Source of the DNA: Shewanella sp. 1CM18E
GTDB lineage: Bacteria > Pseudomonadota > Gammaproteobacteria > Enterobacterales > Shewanellaceae
Assembly: GCF_023161665.1 (NCBI RefSeq)
Contig: NZ_JALNTW010000002.1
Location: 186,001-250,000, forward strand
DNA: 64,000 bases
Direction of reading: 5' to 3'
Shown here: positions 16,850 through 25,924 of the stretch, in pieces
How the letters are laid out: every line of letters starts with the position of its first letter
Position numbering within the stretch: position 1 is the first letter of the stretch
Notes under the pieces: model-generated
Database searches by the model: none
Told to the model about the DNA's origin: nothing
Seen by the model: the letters and a program-made list of their open reading frames with translations, nothing else
Translations under genes and position numbers: made by a program

Positions 16850-18301
16850 ATGACAATTGAATTACCCATTTTAATTACTTTTATAGGCTATCTCTCTTTA
16901 ATGATGGGAATTGGCTTATGGGCTTATAAAGCGACAGATTCGGTCGACGATTACATTCTAGGCGGACGCGGCATGGGGCCGGGCGTAACAGCATTGAGTG
17001 TTGGTGCATCAGATATGTCAGGCTGGCTACTACTAGGCTTACCCGGCGCTGTATACCTCGGCGGACTTGGTGAAGCATGGATTGGTTTTGGTCTAGTGTT
17101 TGGCGCATGGCTAAACTGGTTGTTTGTTGCGCAACGCTTACGTGTTTATACCGAGTTTACCGACAATGCATTAACTCTGCCTGACTTCTTTGAAAAACGT
17201 TTTGAAGACAACAAAGGCATATTAAAGCTCGTTTCAGCCGTTACTATTTTAGTGTTCTTTACCTTCTATGCTTCGTCTGGCATGGTCGGCGGCGCTATTT
17301 TATTTGAAAAAGTCTTTGGTTTAGATTACACCCTAGCGTTAATCATAGGTTCAACCATTATTGTTGCTTATACTTTCGTTGGTGGCTTTTTTGCGGTGAG
17401 CTGGACCGATTTTTTCCAAGGTTGTTTGATGTTAGTTGCCCTACTAATAGTGCCTGTTGCTATTATGAGCCAGCCAGAAACACAAGCAGGATTGGAAAAC
17501 ATCGATCCAAAGATGCTTGCGTTTATCAGTGAAGACACGACGGTGCTTGGGATTGTTTCGCTGCTCGCATGGGGATTAGGTTACTTTGGTCAACCACATA
17601 TTCTGTCGCGCTTTATGGCCATCGCAACACCAAACGATATACCAGTTTCTCGCCGTATAGCCATGAGCTGGATGTTACTTGCTCTTATTGGTGCATTAGC
17701 AACAGGTATTGCGGGTAGCTTATATTTTGCTGCTGCTCCACTTGCTAACCCAGAAACAGTATTTATCCACCTTGCACATGCTGCATTTAATCCATGGATT
17801 GGCGGGCTGCTAATTGCTGCCATTCTCTCAGCAATTATGAGCACCATCGATTCTCAGCTGCTTGTTTGTTCAAGCGTTATCACTGAAGATTTCTATAAGA
17901 AGTGGCTACGCCCACAAGCCCAAAGTAACGAGCTTATGCTTGTTGGTCGTATTGGCGTACTCGCTATTGCTGTCATTGCCGGCATTGTGGCACTCAATCC
18001 GGAAAGCAGTGTTTTAGGTTTAGTGAGCTATGCCTGGGCGGGCTTTGGCGCCGCATTTGGTCCAGTTGTATTATTAGCACTATTTTGGCGTGATTATAGC
18101 CGTAACGGCGCCATTGCAACAATTGTGGTTGGTGCCTTAACCGTTGTCATTTGGAAACAGCTAGACGGTGGTATTTTCGATATTTATGAGATCTTGCCAG
18201 GCTTTATTTTAGCCAGCCTAGCAGGTGTTATTGTAAGTAAGATTAACGCTCCTTCTGAGACAATCAAACAGCAGTTTGACCACTTCGAAGCTAAGCTATA
18301 A
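16850..18301 (+). CDS. putP: Sodium/proline symporter, PutP type
   Basis: A 483-residue SSS-family transporter with about 12-13 membrane segments. The start is followed by the first span (LPILITFIGYLSLMMGIGLWAYKA), then DDYILGGRGMGPGVTALSVGASDMSGWLLLGLPGAVY, the family region that contributes to sodium and proline binding, and later AAILSAIMSTIDSQLLV, also typical of PutP. It imports proline with sodium across the inner membrane. It stands alone with its own terminator. Close relatives in the family carry other substrates, so proline is very likely but not proven. Confidence 0.92.
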   Translation: MTIELPILITFIGYLSLMMGIGLWAYKATDSVDDYILGGRGMGPGVTALSVGASDMSGWLLLGLPGAVYLGGLGEAWIGFGLVFGAWLNWLFVAQRLRVYTEFTDNALTLPDFFEKRFEDNKGILKLVSAVTILVFFTFYASSGMVGGAILFEKVFGLDYTLALIIGSTIIVAYTFVGGFFAVSWTDFFQGCLMLVALLIVPVAIMSQPETQAGLENIDPKMLAFISEDTTVLGIVSLLAWGLGYFGQPHILSRFMAIATPNDIPVSRRIAMSWMLLALIGALATGIAGSLYFAAAPLANPETVFIHLAHAAFNPWIGGLLIAAILSAIMSTIDSQLLVCSSVITEDFYKKWLRPQAQSNELMLVGRIGVLAIAVIAGIVALNPESSVLGLVSYAWAGFGAAFGPVVLLALFWRDYSRNGAIATIVVGALTVVIWKQLDGGIFDIYEILPGFILASLAGVIVSKINAPSETIKQQFDHFEAKL

Positions 18302-18325
18302 ACACAGTAAATAGCTAAAACAGAC

Positions 18326-18353
18326 AAAAAGCGTACACTTGTACGCTTTTTTA
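18326..18353 (+). terminator. Terminator of putP
   Basis: The stem GCGTAC/GTACGC (18331-18336 and 18341-18346) is flanked by A5 and T6. Confidence 0.9.
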
Positions 18354-18529
18354 TTTTTCAGAATAAGCGCCTTAAATTTCTTACAGTTACATCCCATTAA
18401 CGAGTAGTGAAACCTGCTGCGTACTGCAAGTCCGTGTTGGCTATACTTTCTTTTAGCTGTTTCAATTAACTGCTTTATATATAAGCAGACACCGATGTTG
18501 TAATTAACTAATACTTAACAAAAAACAAT

Positions 18530-18546
18530 CTCTGGTCGGAGTTGTT
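18530..18546. promoter_or_regulatory. Candidate FadR site 1 upstream of fadL
   Basis: CTCTGGTCGGAGTTGTT matches the FadR consensus at about 13 of 17 positions, including CTGGTC and the terminal TGTT. It is about 112 bp upstream of the fadL start. Confidence 0.45.
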
Positions 18547-18571
18547 AGCTTGCCCTCTACTACCTACTATG

Positions 18572-18588
18572 CACTGGTCTAATAAGTG
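18572..18588. promoter_or_regulatory. Candidate FadR site 2 upstream of fadL
   Basis: CACTGGTCTAATAAGTG keeps the left half-site CTGGTC and has CACT/AGTG dyad ends. It is 42 bp downstream of site 1 (four helical turns). Two FadR sites also control fadL in E. coli. The right half is degenerate. Confidence 0.35.
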
Positions 18589-18657
18589 GATCCTGCCGTC
18601 AATCACAGTGAATTGGCCTAAAATAAGCGGGACCAAAAATAATAGAGATGAATAATA

Positions 18658-19908
18658 ATGAAGTATTTCAACAAGACTCTTATTGCAGTATCAGTAGCTC
18701 TAGCAAGCACACAAACAATGGCAGCCGGCTTCCAGCTAAATAGCCAATCTGCAGCAGGTATCGGCCGCGCATTCGCCGGTGACGCTGTAATTGCAGATAA
18801 CGCATCAGTTTTAGCTCGTAACCCTGCAGCAATGGCGATGTTCGATGACAAAGCTATCTCAGTAGGTATGACCTACGCCGATGTAACAGTTGAAGTGCAG
18901 GATGCGAACTGGACTCGTCCTCCTCTTGAAACTGTTGAGTACGGCCATGTAGCCAATGCCGCTGAAGGAAAGGTTATTCCAAACGCATACTATATTCAGC
19001 CAATCAATGACACTTTCGCATTTGGCCTAGCTGCATTTTCTAATTACGGTACAGGTACTGACACTAGTGACTTAACGGCAGGTGGAAACCTACCAGTTCC
19101 AGGTGATCTTGTTGGTAATACCGAAGTCACAACAGTAAACTTCAACGCTAGCGTATCGGCCCGCATCAACGACCAATGGAGCGTAGGTTTAGGCCTAGAT
19201 ATTATTCACGGTGAAGGTGTACTGACTCGTGACGGTCAAACAGTTCTTACTGGTCCAAACTCAGTAAACTTTGTTGATGTTGAAGCTGATGGTATCGGTT
19301 TTGGTGGTATCGTGGGTGTCACCTATGAAATGAACGCTAATAACCGTTTTGGTCTTAGCTACCGCTTCAGTCCTGATATCGAAGCTGAAGGCACCCTAAA
19401 CCGTCTTGGTACTGAATATGATGAATTAACAGTACCACTAGCTGATATTGCTCAGTTTGCCGGTTTCCACCAGCTAACAGATGCCTTTGCAGTGCACTAC
19501 ACGGCGCAATGGACTCAGTGGAGCAATTTTACATCTGTTGATTTACACGATAACAATGGCACTACAGTGCTTAAAGAATACCAATGGAACGATTCTTGGT
19601 TCCTAAGTGCCGGTGTAACTTACCAATTAGATGAAAAAATGACACTACGTGCAGGTATTGCATACGACCAAGGTGTTGTTGGTGATATCGAGTCAATCTC
19701 TATCCCAGATTCTGACCGTAACTGGTTTACTGCTGGTGCAACTTATAAGTTAAACAAACACTCATCAGTTGATTTTGGTTATGCATACGTAACTGGCCGT
19801 GATACTGAAGTGACGGAAAAATCGTTAGGCGGCCTAAATGGCACACTAACCGCAACAACTAGCACTGGTGCTAACTACTTCTCATTAGCATACAACTATC
19901 AGTTTTAA
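18658..19908 (+). CDS. fadL: FadL-family outer-membrane long-chain fatty acid transporter
   Basis: A 416-residue beta-barrel precursor with a signal peptide ending near TQTMAAG. The mature start (GFQLNSQSAAGIGRAFAGDA) and the following NPAAMAMF are classic FadL hatch-domain motifs. Alternating amphipathic strands run to a terminal aromatic (YFSLAYNYQF) suited to the Bam machinery. It passes long-chain fatty acids across the outer membrane, feeding the beta-oxidation enzymes encoded elsewhere in this window. It is a single-gene unit with two upstream FadR-like sites and a strong terminator. Confidence 0.93.
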   Translation: MKYFNKTLIAVSVALASTQTMAAGFQLNSQSAAGIGRAFAGDAVIADNASVLARNPAAMAMFDDKAISVGMTYADVTVEVQDANWTRPPLETVEYGHVANAAEGKVIPNAYYIQPINDTFAFGLAAFSNYGTGTDTSDLTAGGNLPVPGDLVGNTEVTTVNFNASVSARINDQWSVGLGLDIIHGEGVLTRDGQTVLTGPNSVNFVDVEADGIGFGGIVGVTYEMNANNRFGLSYRFSPDIEAEGTLNRLGTEYDELTVPLADIAQFAGFHQLTDAFAVHYTAQWTQWSNFTSVDLHDNNGTTVLKEYQWNDSWFLSAGVTYQLDEKMTLRAGIAYDQGVVGDIESISIPDSDRNWFTAGATYKLNKHSSVDFGYAYVTGRDTEVTEKSLGGLNGTLTATTSTGANYFSLAYNYQF

Positions 19909-19934
19909 GCTAAACGCTTAATTCTAGACAGCTT

Positions 19935-19963
19935 AAAAAGCCGCACTCAGTGCGGCTTTTTTA
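19935..19963 (+). terminator. Terminator of fadL
   Basis: The stem GCCGCAC/GTGCGGC (19940-19946 and 19950-19956) is flanked by A5 and T6. Confidence 0.92.
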
Positions 19964-20052
19964 TTGGCTGAAATACGTAAAACTAAATTCATTTGTTTTA
20001 CTTGCTCAATCCTTGTTAACGTAAAGGCATAATTTTTCAGCGAGAAAATACC

Positions 20053-20769
20053 ATGTCTAAAAACAATGCCCTTGCAGCGCTTATCCTTGGCGGCTTACTG
20101 TGTATAGGCCTAATCATGTTGGGTAACACTGTTGGCGATAAGCTTATCAAAATGAAAGCCATGGAACGGACTGTAACCGTTAAAGGTTTAGCTGAAAAAG
20201 AAGTGCGCGCCAACGTCGCCATCTGGCCCATACGCTTTACCGAGGTAAGTAACGATCTTAACCAACTTTATAAAAGTGTTGAGAATAAAACCGCTAAAGT
20301 GGTCAGCTTTTTGAAACAACAAGGCTTCAGTGATGATGAAATAACCGTTGCCTTACCAGCCATAAACGACAGGCAAGCACAGGGTTATGTCGATCCGAAT
20401 GTGAAATACCGCTACTCAGCAGCAATCTCCATCTCACTGTATACTGAGCAAGTTGATTTGCTCCTAAGCACTCGCAGCAATATGCTCAGCCTCGCTAAAG
20501 ATGGCATCGCCATATCTGATCAAGATTACAATAGCAAAGCACAGTTTCTATTTACCAAGCTCAATGACGTCAAACCTGAAATGATCCAATCGGCCACTCA
20601 AAATGCTCGACAGGTTGCCGAGAAGTTTGCCAAAGATTCAGACTCTAAACTAGGTAAAATCAAAAAAGCAGCTCAAGGGCAATTTAGTATTAATGACCGT
20701 GATAGCAATACCCCTTACATCAAAAAAGTACGTATCGTATCTACCCTAACCTACTATCTAAATGACTAA
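20053..20769 (+). CDS. SIMPL (DUF541) domain protein
   Basis: A 238-residue protein with an N-terminal membrane or signal segment (LAALILGGLLCIGLIMLG), followed by the SIMPL region beginning ERTVTVKGLAEKEVRANVAIW. It contains the usual QQGFSDDEITVALPAINDR segment and a C-terminal strand (KKVRIVSTLTYYL). SIMPL proteins are exported or membrane-anchored; in bacteria they are linked to oxidative-stress tolerance, and the mechanism is unknown. It stands alone between two terminator-like hairpins. Confidence 0.88.
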   Translation: MSKNNALAALILGGLLCIGLIMLGNTVGDKLIKMKAMERTVTVKGLAEKEVRANVAIWPIRFTEVSNDLNQLYKSVENKTAKVVSFLKQQGFSDDEITVALPAINDRQAQGYVDPNVKYRYSAAISISLYTEQVDLLLSTRSNMLSLAKDGIAISDQDYNSKAQFLFTKLNDVKPEMIQSATQNARQVAEKFAKDSDSKLGKIKKAAQGQFSINDRDSNTPYIKKVRIVSTLTYYLND

Positions 20770-20824
20770 ATGGACTAAGCGACTAGAAAAGCTAATCACC
20801 TAGCAGATTAACGCTATATACCTA

Positions 20825-20894
20825 AGGCTTCTGAAGCCTGAAGTAGCAATGTTCATCTAGAGGTTTACTTTACGCTCACCAAAAGTAAACCTCT
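20825..20894. repeat. Two perfect inverted repeats downstream of the SIMPL gene
   Basis: AGGCTTC-t-GAAGCCT (20825-20839) is a near-perfect palindrome. AGAGGTTTACTTT (20859-20871) pairs perfectly with AAAGTAAACCTCT (20882-20894) around a 10-nt loop. Neither has a T-run; they may act as transcript ends or protein-binding sites. The rest of the 20770-21274 interval holds only the 8-bp repeat array listed next and AT-rich leader sequence. Confidence 0.7.
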
Positions 20895-21033
20895 GTCAGC
20901 TCAATAAAACAATCTCTAGGGCTAGCAATACCAATTGCCTGATCCGTGCAAATACCGCCAACATTACAGTAGCTAACTTCTAGCGATTTTAAATTCATCG
21001 CCTCCTCTTCTAATGACCTCATTGCCATTGCCC

Positions 21034-21073
21034 CCTAGCAACCTAGCAACCTAGCAACCTAGCAACCTAGCGA
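21034..21073 (+). repeat. 8-bp tandem repeat (CCTAGCAA), five copies
   Basis: Four exact copies of CCTAGCAA and a fifth, CCTAGCGA, lie head to tail about 200 bp upstream of the efflux adaptor gene. Short arrays like this change length by slippage. Confidence 0.9.
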
Positions 21074-21274
21074 CTCAAAGCTGACCTTTCATAGACATTG
21101 ATTCAGAACATCCTAAAAAAATAAGCACGCTACTGAGTCAACATTCTACTGCTCCAACATTCGGCATGATTTACTTACAACTCATCCATCGTATTCCTCT
21201 AATGAATATTTATTGCATATAAAAAACACATCCATTAGAATTATTGCATGAATGAGTTTTTGGTATAAATTACA

Positions 21275-22318
21275 ATGAAAAACGCCCTACACAACTCGAA
21301 GATAGTCAAAGCAGTATTGATAAGCGCATTAATTTCCGCCAGTACCACAGCACAATCAGCTGAGGCACTGCAGACAATAAAGGTTGAATTAACGCCTTCA
21401 GCAAATATCGTATCTCTTGATGCCTATGTTGAACCAGTAAAAGCCGCAACCGTGTCAGCGCAAACATCAGGTCGAATATTAAAACTGAATTACGATATTA
21501 ACGATGTGGTGGAAAATGGTGCGCCATTATTAGAGATCACCAATGTAGAACAAGGGGCGCAGCTTGCTACAGCTAATGCCGAACGTGCCAAGGCACAAGC
21601 GATAAACATTGAAGCGCAGCGTCAATTAGCCCGCCATCAAACATTGTTTCCTCAAGGCGCGATTTCTCAAGGAGCGATGGACGAAGCTGAAGCGAATGCT
21701 AAAGCGGCGGAGCAACAACTTAGCGCTGCCAATGCCAGAATTACTCAGGCGACTGAATCAGTAAAATATACGGTTGTCACCGCCCCATTTTCAGGCATTG
21801 TCAGCCAAAGGCACGTTGAAGAAGGCGAAACGGTTAGCCCAGGCCAAGCCTTATATTCCGGTTACTCGCTAAACCAAATGCGCGCAGTTGCCCATGTACC
21901 CCAGCGTTATATTGGTGCGGTGAAAGCTCAGCCCCAAATTAAACTCCTACTGCCAAATGGCGAGCAAGTAGAAAGCCAGCAGTTCACGTTATTTAGCTTT
22001 GTTGACCCCAATACTCATAGCTATAAAGTACGGATAAACCTACCTGAAAACCTAACGAGCGTCATTCCAGGTAGCTTAGTCAAAGCACAGTTTTTAGCTG
22101 CTAGCCGCCCAGCCATATTTTTACCTGAATCATCACTGCTCACCATGAATGAGTTAAGCGCAGTTTATGTACTGCAAAATAACAGTTGGGTGCTCACTCA
22201 AGTGAGAACCGGGCAAAGTGACAGCGGTAACGTCGAGATCTTAGCAGGGCTTTCTAGCGGTGATGTTGTCGCTAAAGAGGCCTATCAAGCGCTGCAAACG
22301 CTCGACAAAAATAACTAA
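21275..22318 (+). CDS. RND efflux periplasmic adaptor (membrane fusion protein)
   Basis: A 347-residue protein with a signal peptide (KIVKAVLISALISASTTAQSAEA), an N-terminal biotinyl-lipoyl half motif (TVSAQTSGRILKLNYDINDVVENGAPLLEI), an alpha-helical hairpin rich in Ala and Gln (TANAERAKAQAINIEAQRQL), the second lipoyl half (YTVVTAPFSGIVSQRHVEEGETVSPGQALY) and a C-terminal beta domain. Adaptors of this kind link an RND pump to an outer-membrane channel. The pump gene follows 62 nt downstream; no TolC-type gene is present, so a channel encoded elsewhere is presumed. Confidence 0.92.
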   Translation: MKNALHNSKIVKAVLISALISASTTAQSAEALQTIKVELTPSANIVSLDAYVEPVKAATVSAQTSGRILKLNYDINDVVENGAPLLEITNVEQGAQLATANAERAKAQAINIEAQRQLARHQTLFPQGAISQGAMDEAEANAKAAEQQLSAANARITQATESVKYTVVTAPFSGIVSQRHVEEGETVSPGQALYSGYSLNQMRAVAHVPQRYIGAVKAQPQIKLLLPNGEQVESQQFTLFSFVDPNTHSYKVRINLPENLTSVIPGSLVKAQFLAASRPAIFLPESSLLTMNELSAVYVLQNNSWVLTQVRTGQSDSGNVEILAGLSSGDVVAKEAYQALQTLDKNN

Positions 22319-22380
22319 TCATCGTTCACGCTCAAGTCATACAGCATTGAAATTAGTAAGTTGAAACTAGGATAGTCGTT

Positions 22381-25300
22381 ATGCCAACTCAGCAGGATTT
22401 AGGAATTTCAGGCCGTATTGCGCGTGCCTTTCAGTCCAGTGCCATTACGCCGTTATTAGCGCTTTTAGGTTTATTATTCGGACTGTTTGCCGTGGTGGTC
22501 ACGCCTAAAGAGGAAGAACCGCAGATTGATGTCACCTTTGCCGATGTGTTTGTGCCCTTCCCCGGCGCCACTCCGCGCGAGGTTGAAAACTTGGTGACCT
22601 TGCCGACCGAACAAATAATTTCAGAAATCAAAGGTATCGATACCCTATATTCTTTCTCTCAGCCTGATGGTGCGCTGTTTATTGTGGCCTTCGAAGTAGG
22701 GATTTCACGTAATGATGCCATTGTAAAACTCTATAACCAGCTTTACTCAAACCAATACAAGTTGCCGCTAGCAGCAGGTGTGGGTGAACCGCAGATTAAG
22801 CCACGCGGCATAGATGATGTGCCAATTATTAGCCTAACCTTATGGTCAAAGGATTCATCAGTGTCAGCAGAAATGCTCACTCAAGTCGCAAATGGATTAG
22901 AAACTGAGATAAAACGGATCCCGGGAACCAGAGAGATCAGTTCTTTTGGCGATCATCAGCTAAGTCTAAATGTCAGAATCGATCCGGTAAAAATGAATTA
23001 CTATGGCGTGTCGTTCGATGAAATGAACCAAAGCTTACTAAGCAACAATCACATTTCAATGCCCAGCTCATTGGTTCAAGGTAACCAAGAGATAAAAGTC
23101 CAAGCCGGGCAATTCCTGCAAAATATTGAAGATGTTAAACAACTTGTGGTTGCGGTAAAGCAAGACAGCCAGGGTCATTCAGCACCTGTATATCTAGCTG
23201 ATTTTGCTGACATCAGCCTTAAAGCTGCGCTGCCGACCCAAAGTGCTTGGCATGGTGATAAATACAATATTTATCCTGCTGTCACCATAGCTATTGGCAA
23301 ACAACCCGGTGAAAACGCCGTTGATGTCGCCAATAATATTATGCAGCGCATCGAGACACTGCAAAACGTTTTGATCCCAAAAGGAGTTGAAGTCAGTGTT
23401 TCGCGTAACTACGGCGAAACTGCTGGTGAAAAAGCCAATACGCTTATTCTAAAACTGATGTTTGCCACAGCAGCAGTGGTATTGTTAGTACTTATTACCA
23501 TGGGACTTAGAGAGTCAGCAGTCGTTGGCATTGCCATTATCATTACTTTGGCACTCACTTTATTTGCCTCTTGGGCGTGGGGCTTTACCTTAAATCGTAT
23601 TTCCCTGTTCGCACTGATTTTTTCGATAGGTATTCTCGTCGATGATGCGATTGTTGTAGTTGAAAATATTCACCGCCATATGGCAATGGGCAAACGCTCA
23701 TTTACTGAGTTAATTCCAATAGCCGTTGATGAAGTTGGCGGCCCGACAATTTTGGCAACCTTTACCGTGATTGCAGCGCTACTGCCTATGGCCTTTGTAT
23801 CTGGACTAATGGGTCCGTATATGAGCCCAATTCCAATCAACGCCAGTATGGGAATGCTGATTTCATTGGCGGTCGCTTTTATGGTAACGCCGTGGCTTAG
23901 CCGAAAATTATTGCGAAAACCATCTAGTGCAAATACAGCCAATCATGTCACTGATGATAATCAAGGGCTGATGTTTAGATTGTTTAATCACTTAATTGGA
24001 CCATTTGTACTAGGGCAACATGCCCGCAAAGCGCGAGTTGGTTTAGCGGCAGCGATTTTCATTTTAATTGCTGGCGCCGTTGCTTTGCCTATGGCCAAAC
24101 TCGTGGTACTTAAAATGCTGCCTTTTGATAATAAATCAGAGTTTCAAGTCATGGTCGACCTGCCAGAAGGCACGCCGGTAGAACAAACTCAAAAGGCACT
24201 GAAAGAGCTTGGCCGTTATCTTAATCAAGTAGAGGAAGTTGCGAGCTATCAGCTTTACGCAGGCACCAGTGCACCCATTAACTTTAATGGTTTAGTACGC
24301 CACTATTTCTTACGTCAAACCCAAGAGCTTGGCGATATTCAAGTCAACTTAGTTGATAAAAAGCATCGTGACCGCGACAGTCATAGTATTGCGCTATCCG
24401 TTCGAGCTCCACTGCAAGCCATTGGCGTAAAATACAATGCCAATATAAAAATCGTTGAAGTGCCTCCGGGGCCGCCTGTATGGTCACCTATTCTTGCAGA
24501 AGTTTATGGTCCTAGCGAAGCAATTCGCGAGCAAGCCGCTAATCAGTTACTAGGCATATTCAAGCAAACTCAAGATGTGGTCGATATTGACATCTATCTA
24601 CCTGCAGCAGCGCAAAAGTGGCAGGTAATCATCGACCGGAGTAAGGCCAGCTTACTAGGCGTGCCATATCAGCAAGTTGTTGACTTAATCGCGACCTCTG
24701 TTGGCGGCAAAAATGTCAGCTACCTGCATAAGAGCAATCAAAAATACCCAGTTCCAATAAACCTGCAGTTACAGGAAGGCGCCAAAGTTGATTTAGACCA
24801 AGTGTTGAATTTGACATTACGCGGCAGCAACGGTCAAACGGTTGCCGTATCAGAGTTGGTAAGGATTAACAAAGGCCATATTGATGCGCCGATTATTCAT
24901 AAAAATATGATCCCTATGATCATGGTGGTTGCTGATATGGCAGGACCACTCGACAGCCCGCTGTATGGCATGTTCGATATGGTCGGGCAAATCAACAAGC
25001 AAAACCAGTCGAATGACCATTCAGGCTTTACGTTCGAACAACATTACATTGAACAACCTAGCGGTATAGATAGCGTTGCAGTGCTTTGGGACGGCGAATG
25101 GAAAATCACTTACGAGACCTTTAGAGATATGGGCATAGCTTATGCTGTAGGTATGATTGCCATTTACCTATTGGTGGTTGCACAATTTAGATCTTATCTG
25201 GTGCCACTCATCATCATGGCGCCTATCCCGCTGACCATAATCGGTGTTATGCCTGGCCATGCGCTCTTGGGAGCACAATTTACCGCCACTTCCATGATAG

Positions 25301-25602
25301 GCATGATTGCACTCGCCGGAATAATAGTGCGCAACTCAATATTGTTGGTGGACTTTATTCATCAACAAACTACGGCAGGCGTTCCATTTCAGCAAGCAGT
25401 GATTCATTCCGGTGCGGTACGTGCAAAACCCATCATGCTTACAGCCCTTGCGGCTATGATAGGTGCGTTATTTATTATCGATGATCCGATTTTTAATGGA
25501 CTCGCCATTAGCCTTATCTTCGGCATTTTGATCTCCACCCTACTCACTTTGGTGGTGATCCCTGTGCTGTATTACGCCGTGATGAAAAAGCGCTACTCGT
25601 AA
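22381..25602 (+). CDS. RND-family efflux pump, inner-membrane permease
   Basis: A 1073-residue RND transporter with 12 expected membrane spans and two large periplasmic loops. The first periplasmic domain begins VTFADVFVPFPGATPREVENLVTLPTEQ. TM4 carries the proton-relay acidic pair (SIGILVDDAIVVVENIHRHM), and the second half repeats the pattern (IGMIALAGIIVRNSILLVDFIHQQ). The exact substrate class cannot be read from sequence. It is paired with the upstream adaptor in an apparent operon. Confidence 0.93.
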   Translation: MPTQQDLGISGRIARAFQSSAITPLLALLGLLFGLFAVVVTPKEEEPQIDVTFADVFVPFPGATPREVENLVTLPTEQIISEIKGIDTLYSFSQPDGALFIVAFEVGISRNDAIVKLYNQLYSNQYKLPLAAGVGEPQIKPRGIDDVPIISLTLWSKDSSVSAEMLTQVANGLETEIKRIPGTREISSFGDHQLSLNVRIDPVKMNYYGVSFDEMNQSLLSNNHISMPSSLVQGNQEIKVQAGQFLQNIEDVKQLVVAVKQDSQGHSAPVYLADFADISLKAALPTQSAWHGDKYNIYPAVTIAIGKQPGENAVDVANNIMQRIETLQNVLIPKGVEVSVSRNYGETAGEKANTLILKLMFATAAVVLLVLITMGLRESAVVGIAIIITLALTLFASWAWGFTLNRISLFALIFSIGILVDDAIVVVENIHRHMAMGKRSFTELIPIAVDEVGGPTILATFTVIAALLPMAFVSGLMGPYMSPIPINASMGMLISLAVAFMVTPWLSRKLLRKPSSANTANHVTDDNQGLMFRLFNHLIGPFVLGQHARKARVGLAAAIFILIAGAVALPMAKLVVLKMLPFDNKSEFQVMVDLPEGTPVEQTQKALKELGRYLNQVEEVASYQLYAGTSAPINFNGLVRHYFLRQTQELGDIQVNLVDKKHRDRDSHSIALSVRAPLQAIGVKYNANIKIVEVPPGPPVWSPILAEVYGPSEAIREQAANQLLGIFKQTQDVVDIDIYLPAAAQKWQVIIDRSKASLLGVPYQQVVDLIATSVGGKNVSYLHKSNQKYPVPINLQLQEGAKVDLDQVLNLTLRGSNGQTVAVSELVRINKGHIDAPIIHKNMIPMIMVVADMAGPLDSPLYGMFDMVGQINKQNQSNDHSGFTFEQHYIEQPSGIDSVAVLWDGEWKITYETFRDMGIAYAVGMIAIYLLVVAQFRSYLVPLIIMAPIPLTIIGVMPGHALLGAQFTATSMIGMIALAGIIVRNSILLVDFIHQQTTAGVPFQQAVIHSGAVRAKPIMLTALAAMIGALFIIDDPIFNGLAISLIFGILISTLLTLVVIPVLYYAVMKKRYS

Positions 25603-25683
25603 TTTAAAACTGCTTGGCTCGCTATAAAGCCAAGCTAACTTGCAAAAATAACCGCTCAATCAAAATCAAAATAAGGAAGCACT

Positions 25684-25899
25684 ATGTCAGTTGAACGCGC
25701 AACCATGGCTTTTGCCGGATTAATGGTATTACTATCAGTAGCCTTAACTATATGGATTAACGATAATTTTATCTGGTTCACAGTTTTTATAGGGGCAAAT
25801 TTATTACAAAGCGCCTATACTCAATTTTGTCCCGCGGCGATTATTTTACGCAAAATGGGCTTTCAATCTGAAGCCCAATTAGCAACAGCCGAACATTGA
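25684..25899 (+). CDS. DUF2892 (YgaP-type) inner-membrane protein
   Basis: A 71-residue protein with two hydrophobic segments (FAGLMVLLSVALTIWI and FIWFTVFIGANLLQSAYTQF) and the FCPAAIILRKMG ending typical of DUF2892, the C-terminal membrane part of E. coli YgaP. A ribosome-binding site (AAGGAAG) precedes the ATG. It lies 81 nt after the RND pump and 25 nt before a rhodanese gene, so the pair looks like a split YgaP. Confidence 0.85.
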   Translation: MSVERATMAFAGLMVLLSVALTIWINDNFIWFTVFIGANLLQSAYTQFCPAAIILRKMGFQSEAQLATAEH

Positions 25900-25924
25900 T
25901 GAATAACAAAAATAAGGTATTTTG

